Positions 8,127 through 15,975 are shown, counted from the stretch's first letter. The stretch is 16,358 nucleotides of DNA from JBCCEV01 sp039030125 (GCA_039030125.1 JBCCEV010000098.1:1-16358); one strand, 5' to 3'. Made by a program: numbers and translations. The notes: generated from the letters alone by a model not told the origin.

Positions 8127-8321
8127 CTACTCCGGTTGTTTCGCGACCTCTTCGTTGCCTTCGTTCTGGATGCGCTGGTAGATTTCTTCGCGGTGTACTG
8201 CGACCTCTTTGGGAGCGTTTACCCCGATGCGAACTTGGTTACCTTTAATGCCAAGGACTGTCACGTTCACCTCGTCCCCAATCATCAGCGATTCTCCAAC
8301 CCGTCTGGTCAGAATCAACAT
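8127..8321 (-). CDS. csrA: Carbon storage regulator CsrA (RsmA)
   Basis: Homodimeric RNA-binding protein that recognises GGA motifs in hairpin loops near ribosome binding sites and blocks or stabilises target mRNAs. It controls carbon metabolism, motility and biofilm. The 64-residue product is typical in length and sequence: MLILTRRVGESLMIGD at the start, GIKGNQVRIGVNAPKEVAVHREEIY in the middle with the RNA-contacting R44, and a variable polar tail. The start is ATG at 8319-8321, 8 nt after GGAG. That GGAG, in the context ACATGGAGAA, is itself a candidate CsrA site, as expected for autoregulation. It lies between lysC and tRNA-Ser, the classical gammaproteobacterial location. Confidence 0.98.
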   Translation of the reverse strand: MLILTRRVGESLMIGDEVNVTVLGIKGNQVRIGVNAPKEVAVHREEIYQRIQNEGNEEVAKQPE

Positions 8322-8499
8322 ACATTTTCTCCATGTCTGAGGTTAATCTGCGCTCAACCTCCAAAAAATAAGAAAGGAATCATCCTGTTGTTATGGGTAG
8401 ATTTCATTCTCTTCCATAAGGTTCCCTGATTTTAGCCAAAAACTGCCCTCAAAACTGCGGACTAATCCGGATTTCATGCTTTCTAAAGAACCTTTGGCA
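8322..8499 (-). promoter_or_regulatory. csrA promoter and leader region with several GGA motifs
   Basis: The 178 nt between lysC and csrA has no gene. Reading towards csrA it contains GGA at 8421-8423 (GGAAC), 8412-8414 (GGAAG), 8383-8385 (in CAACAGGATG, close to the CsrA core ACARGGAUG), 8360-8362 (TTTGGAGG) and in the ribosome binding site at 8330-8332. Repeated GGA motifs in the csrA leader are the known basis of its translational autorepression in Escherichia coli. A perfect palindrome AATCCGGATT lies at 8464-8473. A TAAAAT hexamer near 8433-8438 could be a -10 box, but no good -35 box accompanies it. Confidence 0.5.
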
Positions 8500-9717
8500 C
8501 TAGGCAACCTCGGCCAAACCAAAAGTGTCGTGAAGACTTCGCACGGCAAGCTCAGCATATTTTTCGTCCACAACCACCGAAATCTTTATTTCTGACGTGG
8601 AAATCATGCGGATGTTGATGCCTTCATCAGCCAGCGCTTGGAACATTCTCACTGCAATGCCTGCGTGCGAGCGCATGCCAACGCCGATCACCGAAATCTT
8701 CACAATTCGATCGTCGCCTTCAACGGCTTTGGCACCAATGGCTTCGGCCGCCTCGCTGACAAGATCTAAAGTCTTCTGGTAGTCGTTGCGATGCACGGTA
8801 AATGTGAAATCGGCGGACCCATCGGCACCAACGTTTTGAACGATCATGTCGATTTCGACGTTAGCCTTACCCACCGGGCCCAACAGCGCCGTGGCAACGC
8901 CGGGCCTGTCAGGGACGTCAACAACCGTGATTTTCGCTTCGTCGCGGTTGAGCGTAATTCCCGAAATTAGTGCTTGTTCCATTGACTCACCTTCATCTGA
9001 TATCAAGGTCCCTGGCCCCTCGCCAAATGACGACAAAACGCGCAGACGTACCTTGTATTTGCTCGCAAACTCGACTGAGCGAATTTGGAGGACTTTCGCC
9101 CCCAAACTTGCCATTTCCAGCATTTCCTCGTAAGTCACTGTTTCCAGTCGCCGCGCTTCGGCGACGATTCTGGGGTCAGTGGTATATACGCCATCGACGT
9201 CGGTATAGATTTGACACTCGTGCGCCTCAAGCGCCGCTGCAATTGCAACTGCCGAGGTGTCAGATCCGCCACGACCCAGCGTCGTAATGTTCCCCGCTTC
9301 GTCAATGCCCTGAAATCCAGCAACCACGACCACCCGGCCATCTTCGAGGTTTTTGCGAATCAGGTTTTGATCGATATCTAAAATTCGTGCCTTATTAAAC
9401 GCCGAGTCAGTCCGCATCTGAATTTGGCTGCCAGTGAACGAAATAGCATCGATACCGCGCTTGGTTAGCGCTAACGAGAGAAGCGCGATGGTGACCTGCT
9501 CGCCCGTGGACAAGAGCACGTCGAGTTCCCGTCCATGGGCATCGGGTTGAATATCGTGGGCGAGCGAAAGCAAGCGATCGGTTTCACCCGACATCGCCGA
9601 AACCACGACCACCACCTCGCTGCTCTGGGAGCTCGCTGCGACTCGATCCGCGACGGCCTCGATACGCTCGGTGCTGCCAACCGATGTGCCGCCAAACTTT
9701 TGAACAATTATTGCCAT
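8500..9717 (-). CDS. lysC: Aspartate kinase (monofunctional aspartokinase)
   Basis: Phosphorylates L-aspartate, the first step towards lysine, diaminopimelate, threonine and methionine. The 405-residue protein has the amino-acid kinase domain over about 1-245, with KFGGTSV at 7-13, FTGSQ at 94-98, GRGGSDTSAVA at 148-158 and the TDVDGVYTTDPR substrate loop at 172-183. Two ACT regulatory domains follow (about 265-335 and 341-400), as in the short feedback-regulated aspartokinases of Pseudomonas and Bacillus. A fused homoserine dehydrogenase is absent. I chose the ATG at 9715-9717, giving MAIIVQKFGG, the family start. The open frame continues 14 arginine-rich codons upstream, which do not fit. 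The ribosome binding site is weak. A 7-nt T run lies in the 81-nt gap from alaS but has no clear hairpin. Confidence 0.97.
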   Translation of the reverse strand: MAIIVQKFGGTSVGSTERIEAVADRVAASSQSSEVVVVVSAMSGETDRLLSLAHDIQPDAHGRELDVLLSTGEQVTIALLSLALTKRGIDAISFTGSQIQMRTDSAFNKARILDIDQNLIRKNLEDGRVVVVAGFQGIDEAGNITTLGRGGSDTSAVAIAAALEAHECQIYTDVDGVYTTDPRIVAEARRLETVTYEEMLEMASLGAKVLQIRSVEFASKYKVRLRVLSSFGEGPGTLISDEGESMEQALISGITLNRDEAKITVVDVPDRPGVATALLGPVGKANVEIDMIVQNVGADGSADFTFTVHRNDYQKTLDLVSEAAEAIGAKAVEGDDRIVKISVIGVGMRSHAGIAVRMFQALADEGINIRMISTSEIKISVVVDEKYAELAVRSLHDTFGLAEVA

Positions 9718-9798
9718 GTGCCAACCCAAACGCCGCCGCCTTGGGCGCGGCGCGCGCATGTTACCCGAAACATTGCGGAAAAAAAGTAAGTTTGGATT

Positions 9799-12420
9799 TT
9801 AGGTGAGCTGCTCGCCGACCCACGCGGCTACGGATCCGATGGCCTGAGGGAGCTGCTCGGGTTGATTTCCACCGACTTGCGCCATGTCCGGGCGGCCTCC
9901 TCCTTTGCCCCCAACCTGACCTGCAACAAAATTAGCCAAATCACCGGCTTTGATTTGCTTAGTCAGGGCTTTGGCAACCCCAGCAACAATGCGCACCTTG
10001 CCTTGATCAACTGCAGCCAAAACCACAACCGCATTGTCCAGCTTGTCCTTTAACCGGTCACAGGTGGTACGCAGCGTCTCCATATCGGCACCCGGGATCA
10101 CCTCGGCCACCAATTCCGCCCCGCCAACGGTAATCGCGGAATCCGCGATGTCCTTGCCGCCTTGCGTCGCTAGCTGACCTTTTAGATTTTGGATTTCCTT
10201 CTCCATTTGTTTGGTGCGCTCAAGCGCTTGAACCAGTTTCGGCATCATCTCGTTGGGGTTCGCGCGCAACGCCGCGCTCATCGATCTCAGCAGTCGGGAT
10301 TGCTGTTGCTCTAATGTGATCGCCTGAGCACCCGTCACCGCCTCAATCCGGCGCACGCCGGAGGCCACGCCCGTTTCAGCCACGATTTTGAACAGCCCGA
10401 TGTCGCCCGTACGCTCAACGTGAGTACCTCCACAGAGTTCGACAGAGTCGCCCATTTTCATGACCCGGACTTCATCGCCGTATTTCTCACCGAACAGTGC
10501 GACCGCCCCGCTGTCCACCGCTTCTTGGTAACCCATCGTGGTGGCGCTCGCCAGAGCGTTCAACCGCACCTTTTCGTTGACTTCAAGTTCCAAGGCGTCC
10601 AGTTGCTCAGGCCTTAAAGGGCTGGGATTGGAAAAATCAAAACGCAGCCGCTCTGCATCGACGAGCGATCCTTTCTGTTCGACATGAAGCCCCAACTGAG
10701 AGCGTAGCGCCGCATGCAAAAGATGGGTTGCCGAATGGTTGCGCCTGATCGACGAGCGGCGTTCGTCATCAATGGTCGCCCTAACTGTGTCCCCAATCTT
10801 AAGAACGCCGGTGCTGACCCGCCCTTGGTGCAAATGCAGCCCCTGTTGTTTCTGAGTGTCCTCTACCTCGAATCTAAAGCCTTCACCTTCAAGCCGGCCG
10901 ATGTCGCCGATCTGGCCGCCTGATTCCGCATAGAACGGCGTTGTCGCCAGAACAATCGCGGCTTCATCGCCGGGACCGGCCTCACCGACGCCCTGTGCAC
11001 CCTTAAAAACGCCCTCGATCACCGCCTCATCGGTGACTGAGTCGTAGCCGCTAAATGGTTGCGCACCCGCGAGTTTTTCCCCGATCGCGTTAAGTGCCTC
11101 GGTGTCAGGCACTGCTCTTTGATCAATTCCAAACTTGCTGGCAGAGCGTGCCAAATCGCGTTGTTCTTCCATCGCGATATCGAAACCTGCGGTGTCGACA
11201 TCAAGTTGTCTCTCCCGCGCAAAGTCAGCGGTGAGATCGAGTGGGAAGCCATAGGTGTCGTAGAGTTCGAAAGCGAGCTTGCCCGGAATCGTTTTTCCCG
11301 ATAGGTCAGCAACCGCTGCTTCGAGGATCTTCATTCCACCGGCAAGCGTTTCTGAAAAACGTCGCTCCTCGAGTGCCAAGGTTTCCATGACTTGCGCTTC
11401 GCGTGCCCTGAGCCCTGGGAACGCCTCGCCCATAGTCGCGCTCAAGGTTGGCACAAGTTTGTTGAAGAACGGCTCGGTAATCCCAAGTTTGTGCCCGTGG
11501 CGCAGGGCGCGCCTAATGATTCGTCTGAGTACGTAGCCGCGGCCCTCATTGGACGGCATCACGCCATCAAGAACCAAAAAAGCACAGGAACGAATATGGT
11601 CGGCAATTACCCGGCTTGAGTTGGTTGACTCGCCGTCGGGAGCAAGCTCGGTGACCGCCGCGATAATGGTTTTGAATAGGTCGATGTCGTAATTGTTGTG
11701 AACGCCCTGCAATACCGCCGCAATCCGTTCGAGTCCCATACCGGTGTCGACCGAGGGCCGCGGCAAAGGCGTCATGTTGCCTTGCGCATCCCGGTCATAC
11801 TGCATGAAAACCAGATTCCAGATTTCGATGTAGCGATCACCATCGGCCTCTGGCGAGCCTGGCGGTCCGCCCGGGATTTCTGAACCGTGGTCGAAAAAAA
11901 TCTCCGAGCACGGACCACAAGGGCCGGTATCGCCCATACTCCAAAAGTTATCTTCCTCGCCGCAACGGGAAAATCGAGCGGGATCGACGCCAATTTCGTC
12001 AAGCCAGATCGCTGCCGCCTCGTCATCGTCACGAAACACAGTCACCCATAATTTCTCGACTGGAAGCGCATAAGTCTCGGTCAGCAATTCCCAAGCGAAG
12101 CCGATTGCCTCGCGTTTGAAATAGTCACCGAAACTAAAGTTACCGAGCATTTCAAAGAACGTATGGTGACGCGCGGTATACCCCACATTGTCGAGATCGT
12201 TGTGCTTACCTCCGGCGCGCACGCAGCGTTGGCTGGTGGTCGCCGTCTGATAATCGCGCTTTTCAGCACCAAGGAAGGTTTCTTTGAATTGCACCATGCC
12301 GGCGTTGGTGAATAACAACGTCGGGTCATTGATGGGCACCAACGAACTGCTTTCGACTTCGCGGTGTCCATGCGCCACAAAGTAGTCGAGGAATGCCCGG
12401 CGAATGTCAGCCGTTAACAC
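9799..12420 (-). CDS. alaS: Alanyl-tRNA synthetase
   Basis: Class II synthetase that charges tRNA-Ala and clears mischarged Ser- and Gly-tRNA-Ala. The 873 residues are the normal length. The N-terminal catalytic domain shows the family block TLLFTNAGM (34-42) and HTFFEMLGNFSFGDYFK (86-102). The editing domain holds the metal-binding set H562, H566 (HSATH), C663 and H667 (CGGTH). The C-Ala region with a glycine-rich GGKGGGRPDMAQVGG stretch closes the protein. No domain is missing. The start is GTG at 12420-12418, 8 nt after GGAG, and it overlaps the recX end by 7 nt, so the two are probably coupled. Confidence 0.98.
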   Translation of the reverse strand: MLTADIRRAFLDYFVAHGHREVESSSLVPINDPTLLFTNAGMVQFKETFLGAEKRDYQTATTSQRCVRAGGKHNDLDNVGYTARHHTFFEMLGNFSFGDYFKREAIGFAWELLTETYALPVEKLWVTVFRDDDEAAAIWLDEIGVDPARFSRCGEEDNFWSMGDTGPCGPCSEIFFDHGSEIPGGPPGSPEADGDRYIEIWNLVFMQYDRDAQGNMTPLPRPSVDTGMGLERIAAVLQGVHNNYDIDLFKTIIAAVTELAPDGESTNSSRVIADHIRSCAFLVLDGVMPSNEGRGYVLRRIIRRALRHGHKLGITEPFFNKLVPTLSATMGEAFPGLRAREAQVMETLALEERRFSETLAGGMKILEAAVADLSGKTIPGKLAFELYDTYGFPLDLTADFARERQLDVDTAGFDIAMEEQRDLARSASKFGIDQRAVPDTEALNAIGEKLAGAQPFSGYDSVTDEAVIEGVFKGAQGVGEAGPGDEAAIVLATTPFYAESGGQIGDIGRLEGEGFRFEVEDTQKQQGLHLHQGRVSTGVLKIGDTVRATIDDERRSSIRRNHSATHLLHAALRSQLGLHVEQKGSLVDAERLRFDFSNPSPLRPEQLDALELEVNEKVRLNALASATTMGYQEAVDSGAVALFGEKYGDEVRVMKMGDSVELCGGTHVERTGDIGLFKIVAETGVASGVRRIEAVTGAQAITLEQQQSRLLRSMSAALRANPNEMMPKLVQALERTKQMEKEIQNLKGQLATQGGKDIADSAITVGGAELVAEVIPGADMETLRTTCDRLKDKLDNAVVVLAAVDQGKVRIVAGVAKALTKQIKAGDLANFVAGQVGGKGGGRPDMAQVGGNQPEQLPQAIGSVAAWVGEQLT

Positions 12421-12863
12421 GCCCGTTGCTCCATCGCTATGCGGATGTCATCGCTGTCGAAACCGCGATACTCAAGAAAGCGGACCTGGCGTGCCTTTTC
12501 TTGTAACGTCATTTCGCTTTTCAATCCGAATCGTTTGATATGCGCAGCCTGGGCGTTAGCTTGCCAATCTTGTTCACTCTCAGAAAACGCTTGGCGGATG
12601 ACGCCGTCGTCCACGCCCTTCCGCTTGAGTTCGACGGTAATTCTGCGTGGTCCGTAGCCGTTCGCGGCGCGACTTCTCAAATACGACTCGGCGAAGCGGT
12701 GGTCGCTCTGAAGCCCTTGCGCCTCACAGTCCGCCAGAACCCGGGTAATTTCTTGGCGATCGAATTTGGCTTTCCTGAGTTTCAGATCCAGTTCGTAGCG
12801 GCTGAGTTCGCGGCGCGCCAGCGCCGCGACAGCCGCCCCATAGGCAGACCTTTTGGTGGTCAG
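12414..12863 (-). CDS. recX: Regulatory protein RecX, apparently starting at CTG
   Basis: RecX binds RecA filaments and limits their extension and activity. From the first ATG in frame only 88 residues can be read, which lacks the N-terminal repeat. The frame stays open further upstream and encodes the missing part: SAYGAAVAALARRELSRYEL, then AQGLQSDHRFAESYLRSRAA, a perfect fit to the RecX family start. No ATG or GTG occurs in that part, and the first TTG is far inside it (TTG AGA in SYLRSRAA). An in-frame TGA lies two codons above CTG 12863-12861. That CTG sits 7 nt after AGGAGG and overlaps the recA stop as CTGA. The resulting 149 residues equal the usual RecX length of about 150. CTG is therefore the best start. 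A sequencing error that destroyed an ATG is the alternative. Confidence 0.88.
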   Translation of the reverse strand: MTTKRSAYGAAVAALARRELSRYELDLKLRKAKFDRQEITRVLADCEAQGLQSDHRFAESYLRSRAANGYGPRRITVELKRKGVDDGVIRQAFSESEQDWQANAQAAHIKRFGLKSEMTLQEKARQVRFLEYRGFDSDDIRIAMEQRAC

Positions 12864-13906
12864 GCCTCAGCCTCCTCCATCGGCGAATCTTCCTCCTGCT
12901 CGGTCGTCTCCGACTGCTCGGGTTGAAACTTTGCCCGCACCAATTTTTCGATGTCGGCGGCCAGCGATCCATTCTCTTTGAGGTAGAGGCGAACGTTGTC
13001 TTTGCCTTGGCCGAGCCGATCACCGTTGTAGCTGTACCACGCCCCGGTTTTCTCAATCAAACCGTGTTCAACGCCGAGCTCGATAAGTTCGCTCTCGCGG
13101 GACACACCTTCGTTGTAAAGAATATCGAACACGGCTTGACGAAACGGCGGTGCGACCTTGTTTTTCACCACCTTAACGCGGGTCTCGTTGCCAATGACTT
13201 CATCGCCCCGCTTCAATGAACCGATACGGCGAATGTCAAGGCGCACCGACGAGTAGAATTTCAACGCGTTGCCGCCCGTGGTTGTCTCGGGGCTGCCAAA
13301 CATAACGCCAATCTTCATGCGAATTTGGTTGATAAAGATCACGAGAGTGTTCGAACGTTTTATATTCGCCGTCAGTTTTCGCAGTGCCTGAGACATCAGG
13401 CGAGCTTGCAAACCGACGTGGCTGTCGCCCATTTCGCCTTCAATTTCGGCTTTCGGCGTGAGTGCCGCGACAGAGTCGACGATAATCACGTCAACCGCTC
13501 CCGAGCGCACCAACATATCTGTAATTTCGAGCGCCTGTTCACCTGTGTCAGGTTGCGATACCAAGAGCTCATCGACATCGACGCCCAAACGTTGCGCATA
13601 CTGCGGGTCGAGCGCATGTTCAGCATCAACGAAGGCAGCGGTGCCGCCGGTTTTTTGGGCTTGCGCAACGACGTGCAACGCCATGGTCGTCTTACCCGAG
13701 GACTCTGGACCGTAGATTTCTACGACCCGGCCACGGGGCAAACCGCCCACGCCCAAAGCAATGTCCAAACTTAAGGAACCTGTCGGAAAAACTTCGATGT
13801 TCTCGGCAATGCCACCATCGCCAAGGCGCATAATCGATCCTGTTCCGAATTGTTTCTCGATTTGAGAGAGCGCCGCTCCTAGCGCCTTTTTTCTGTTTTC
13901 ATCCAT
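12860..13906 (-). CDS. recA: Recombinase RecA
   Basis: ATP-dependent strand-exchange protein for homologous recombination and coprotease for LexA self-cleavage. The 348 residues match the family length. The Walker A motif GPESSGKTT is at 66-74. The later segments VDAEHALDP, DSVAALTPKAEIEGEMGDSHVG, the loop NQIRMKIGVMFGSPETTTGGNALKFYSS and the basic-acidic C-terminus EQSETTEQEEDSPMEEAEA are all present. There is no intein. The ATG at 13904-13906 follows GAGG by 7 nt. The gene stops inside the recX initiation region. The upstream gap lacks a recognisable CTGT-N8-ACAG LexA operator. Confidence 0.99.
   Translation of the reverse strand: MDENRKKALGAALSQIEKQFGTGSIMRLGDGGIAENIEVFPTGSLSLDIALGVGGLPRGRVVEIYGPESSGKTTMALHVVAQAQKTGGTAAFVDAEHALDPQYAQRLGVDVDELLVSQPDTGEQALEITDMLVRSGAVDVIIVDSVAALTPKAEIEGEMGDSHVGLQARLMSQALRKLTANIKRSNTLVIFINQIRMKIGVMFGSPETTTGGNALKFYSSVRLDIRRIGSLKRGDEVIGNETRVKVVKNKVAPPFRQAVFDILYNEGVSRESELIELGVEHGLIEKTGAWYSYNGDRLGQGKDNVRLYLKENGSLAADIEKLVRAKFQPEQSETTEQEEDSPMEEAEA
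12871..12876 (-). promoter_or_regulatory. Ribosome binding site that fixes the recX CTG start
   Basis: AGGAGG, a full Shine-Dalgarno core, is embedded in the last codons of recA (Glu-Glu-Ala) with exactly 7 nt to the CTG at 12863. It gives the strongest sequence support for initiation at that codon. The same bases encode RecA's C-terminal acidic tail, so the match could partly reflect GAG codons. Confidence 0.65.
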
Positions 13907-13942
13907 TTCGTTACCTCAATTGAGTCAGCGTGAGCGCCCCTG

Positions 13943-13956
13943 CCCACTAAGGTGGG
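13943..13956. repeat. Perfect palindromic hairpin in the recA 5' region
   Basis: CCCAC (13943-13947) and GTGGG (13952-13956) flank a 4-nt spacer, about 37 nt before the recA ATG. It could be an operator or an mRNA hairpin near the ribosome binding site. A second palindrome, CTCAATTGAG, overlaps the GAGG of that site. Confidence 0.4.
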
Positions 13957-14066
13957 TGCGCGGATGTCGCGCGGAAAAATGAATTTTGGCGCGGCCAGAC
14001 TTCCGTGTAGGCAGCACCTCGAACCGTTAGTTATACGACTCTTCTTGTGGGCAAAGATCGAGCGCT

Positions 14067-14086
14067 TGTGCAGCGATTATTGCACA
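14067..14086. repeat. Dyad TGTGCA-N8-TGCACA upstream of recA
   Basis: A perfect 6-bp inverted repeat spaced by 8 nt (two half-sites 14 nt apart centre to centre) lies about 160 nt before recA and about 30 nt upstream of a possible -10 hexamer. The geometry fits a dimeric regulator. It does not match the standard LexA box. Confidence 0.35.
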
Positions 14087-14264
14087 GATAGACGGCGGTT
14101 TGAGTCTTTCGCTGACGGCCCCAAATTCGGCGTTTTTTGCAGCGAGAAGCGAGCAGCGAAACGTTGGTTAAAAGGCTGAATCCGCGACGGATTATCGAGG
14201 CCAGGGAGACACCGCCAAGCCCTGGGGCGAGCGCCACTGAGAGAAGCTTCTGCGATGGCAAAGC

Positions 14265-14756
14265 TTATTTTAAACGCGTGAGCAGGCCCTCCAGCGCGAA
14301 CTGCACCGCGCAGGCTCGCACCTCCCGGCGATCGCCTACGAAAAATTCGCGGCAAGTGTCTATTTGCCGGCCCCGCACGGCGAAGCCGAAACATACGGTG
14401 CCCACCGGTTTTTCGTCACTGCCACCGCCCGGTCCTGCGACACCCGTGACAGAAACACCCACCTCACAGCCGACCTTCTTGATGAGCCCCGCCACCATTT
14501 GCTCGGCGACTTGGACGCTCACGGCACCATGATGTTCGAGGGTCGTCGACTGCACACCGAGCCATTTGCTCTTCGCTTCATTCGCGTAGGTGACAAATCC
14601 ACCGACGACCCAGGCCGAACTTCCAGGTATTGCCGTCAGCGCCTGCGCAATCCAACCGCCCGTACAGGACTCCGCGGTCGCGATGCGCCAGCCGCGAATA
14701 TCAGCGAGTTCTCCAACTTCCGCCGCTAGCGCGTCAAGCGTCGTTTGCGTAATCAT
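14265..14756 (-). CDS. pncC: Nicotinamide-nucleotide amidase PncC (CinA C-terminal domain protein)
   Basis: Deamidates nicotinamide mononucleotide to nicotinate mononucleotide, salvaging the NMN that bacterial DNA ligase releases. It is the stand-alone 163-residue form without the N-terminal COG1058 domain of full CinA. Motifs: TAESCTGGWIAQALTAIPGSS (27-47) with the catalytic serine S30, GGFVTYANEAKSKWLGV (52-68) with Y57 and K62, and SVTGVAGPGGGSDEKPVGTV (102-121). The ATG at 14754-14756 overlaps the tadA stop as ATGA. Proximity to recA is a conserved gammaproteobacterial trait. A direct link with NAD+ use by the sirtuin elsewhere in the window would be speculative. Confidence 0.94.
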   Translation of the reverse strand: MITQTTLDALAAEVGELADIRGWRIATAESCTGGWIAQALTAIPGSSAWVVGGFVTYANEAKSKWLGVQSTTLEHHGAVSVQVAEQMVAGLIKKVGCEVGVSVTGVAGPGGGSDEKPVGTVCFGFAVRGRQIDTCREFFVGDRREVRACAVQFALEGLLTRLK

Positions 14757-15235
14757 GCTGTGGGTCGTCCAGAATCCCGTCTAGCACTGAAGAAATTTCT
14801 TAGCAATCCAGCGCATTCGCTTTCCAAGACTCCTGAGCTTACCGACACGCGATGATTCATCCTCGCCGATCCCAGCACGTCGAGCGCACTCCCCGCAGCA
14901 CCGGCGCGCGGATCGAAAGCGCCGAAAACTACTTTTTCCAAACGCGCATGGATGATCGCTCCTGCACACATCGCGCACGGTTCTAATGTTACGTACAAGG
15001 AACATCCGACTAGCCGATAATTAGCGATGCTGGATGCGGCTGCGCGTAGTGCAACGATTTCAGCGTGAGCGCTGGGATCGCAAGTCCCGATTGGTCGATT
15101 CCAACCTTCTCCGACGGCGACGCCGTCACGCACCACAACAGCGCCCACGGGCACTTCTCCTTCAACTGCGCCTCTGGCAGCCAAGCGCAACGCATGTTCC
15201 ATCCAATGTTCACGCTCGCAAGTTTCAGAACTCAT
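14753..15235 (-). CDS. tadA: tRNA-specific adenosine deaminase TadA
   Basis: Converts adenosine 34 of tRNA-Arg(ACG) to inosine so that it reads CGU, CGC and CGA; essential in most bacteria. The 160-residue protein has the zinc deaminase signature HAE (57-59), with H57 as ligand and E59 as proton shuttle, and PCAMC (86-90), giving C87 and C90. It also has GEVPVGAVVV (26-35) and the family segment ARMNHRV (124-130). Length is normal. The ATG is at 15233-15235 with only a weak GAG-type ribosome binding site. It overlaps pncC by 4 nt, a coupling I would not expect from the usual mutS-cinA-recA arrangement. Confidence 0.95.
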   Translation of the reverse strand: MSSETCEREHWMEHALRLAARGAVEGEVPVGAVVVRDGVAVGEGWNRPIGTCDPSAHAEIVALRAAASSIANYRLVGCSLYVTLEPCAMCAGAIIHARLEKVVFGAFDPRAGAAGSALDVLGSARMNHRVSVSSGVLESECAGLLRNFFSARRDSGRPTA

Positions 15236-15275
15236 TGTTTTGTCTCGGCGTAGTTTTCAAAAGGTATCGCTTTAC

Positions 15276-15719
15276 TCAAGTAGAAGTCGTCGCGTAAACA
15301 ATCAGATCACGACCGAAATCAATCGCCGCAGCCGCCTCGCAATGCTGTTGATAGGCGCTAGGGTCGCGGCGAATAAAATAATCGACACACATCATCCGCG
15401 CCTTATGGGCCTCCTTGCCCTTTTGCGGATCTTGAACATAGTTGGAGTTTTGATTACACAAAAAAACTTCGATTGGGAATCCAACCTGTTTAGAAAACAC
15501 AGCCAAGCCGCACTCAGCGAAAAAATCGTCGATATTATCGACATTGAAGTATGACAAGTGCTGCGGCGGGCAAAACCAGGTCTCCGTTGTCAGACCCGCA
15601 GACAACAAAGTCGCTTGAAAATCCGAATAATCGTTAGGGACAGCGCATCGCAGGACGGTCTGCGGTCTCATCAAAGATTTAATACTCTCCAGCAACGCCG
15701 AAGGATCATTCGTGCGGTA
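15276..15719 (-). CDS. Class I SAM-dependent methyltransferase, C-terminal fragment
   Basis: The visible part resembles the second half of Methyltransf_23-type enzymes. DPSALLESIKSLMRPQTVLRCAVPND corresponds to the helix, 'L+PGG' strand and VPN motif, followed by CPPQHLSYFNVDNIDDFFAECGL, the conserved 'HLSYFS' and 'L...GF' block. The SAM-binding first half is missing. The frame is open to the right edge of the bacterial sequence at about 15,719, where the family resemblance and the sequence character stop. The TTG at 15,695 can serve as a computed start but is internal to the protein. The enzyme's substrate is unknown. The stop lies about 40 nt before tadA, so the two may be co-transcribed. 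Confidence 0.72.
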   Translation of the reverse strand, partial: YRTNDPSALLESIKSLMRPQTVLRCAVPNDYSDFQATLLSAGLTTETWFCPPQHLSYFNVDNIDDFFAECGLAVFSKQVGFPIEVFLCNQNSNYVQDPQKGKEAHKARMMCVDYFIRRDPSAYQQHCEAAAAIDFGRDLIVYATTST

Positions 15720-15722
15720 CAG

Positions 15723-15975
15723 TGCTGAGGCTGGCTTCAGCCCTGCAGCTTACAGCTGCACCTTATTGATAAGGCAGAGCAGCCTCATTGGGCGACTGCC
15801 TTCCATTGCTACCTCTGCCTAGGGCCTAGGGCGGCCTGCTGGCATGCTGGAGCGACCAGCTCAAGCGCTGCTGGCTAGTAGCGAGAGCACAGTAGGAGTA
15901 GTTGTGGGTCTCTACTCCGCGCTAGCCTGATAAAGGGAAGTGACTTATACTTGAGAGGGAGCTTCCTGCTCCCCA
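15723..15975 (+). repeat. Putative left LTR (about 253 bp)
   Basis: Begins TGCTGAGG and ends GCTCCCCA, so it has the TG/CA ends of LTRs but little further terminal inverted repeat. Internally it has small palindromes: TGCAGC-TTACA-GCTGCA at 15,744-15,760 and tandem CCTAGGG units near 15,818-15,832. No second copy is in the window, so the call rests on the TG/CA ends and the adjacent primer site. Confidence 0.45.

Larger units (their letters stand above)
13907..14264 (-). promoter_or_regulatory. 358-nt gap between pncC and recA: recA promoter region, with dyads
   Basis: No ORF here is credible. Reading towards recA, several dyads are visible. AATCCG-TCG-CGGATT (14179-14193), followed a little later by TTTT, is a possible terminator for pncC. 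TTTCGCTG and CAGCGAAA, about 40 nt apart (outer arms near 14108 and 14162), could form a long stem. TGTGCA-N8-TGCACA lies at 14067-14086, and CCCAC-TAAG-GTGGG at 13943-13956. A TATAAC hexamer at about 14031-14036 could be a -10 box. I found no gammaproteobacterial LexA box (CTGT-N8-ACAG) in this interval. Which dyad is functional is unknown. One of them may be a diverged SOS operator. Confidence 0.4.

Noticed and set aside
9718..9759. 14-codon arginine-rich extension of aspartokinase
   Set aside because: Aspartokinases begin at MAxIVQKFGG; the extension comes from the GC-rich spacer.
12414..12680. recX as an 88-residue gene from the first ATG
   Set aside because: It would lack the conserved first half of RecX, which is clearly encoded in the same frame upstream.
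14067..14087. Possible LexA (SOS) box before recA
   Set aside because: TTGT and ACAG are present but 14 nt apart instead of 8; it is a different dyad.
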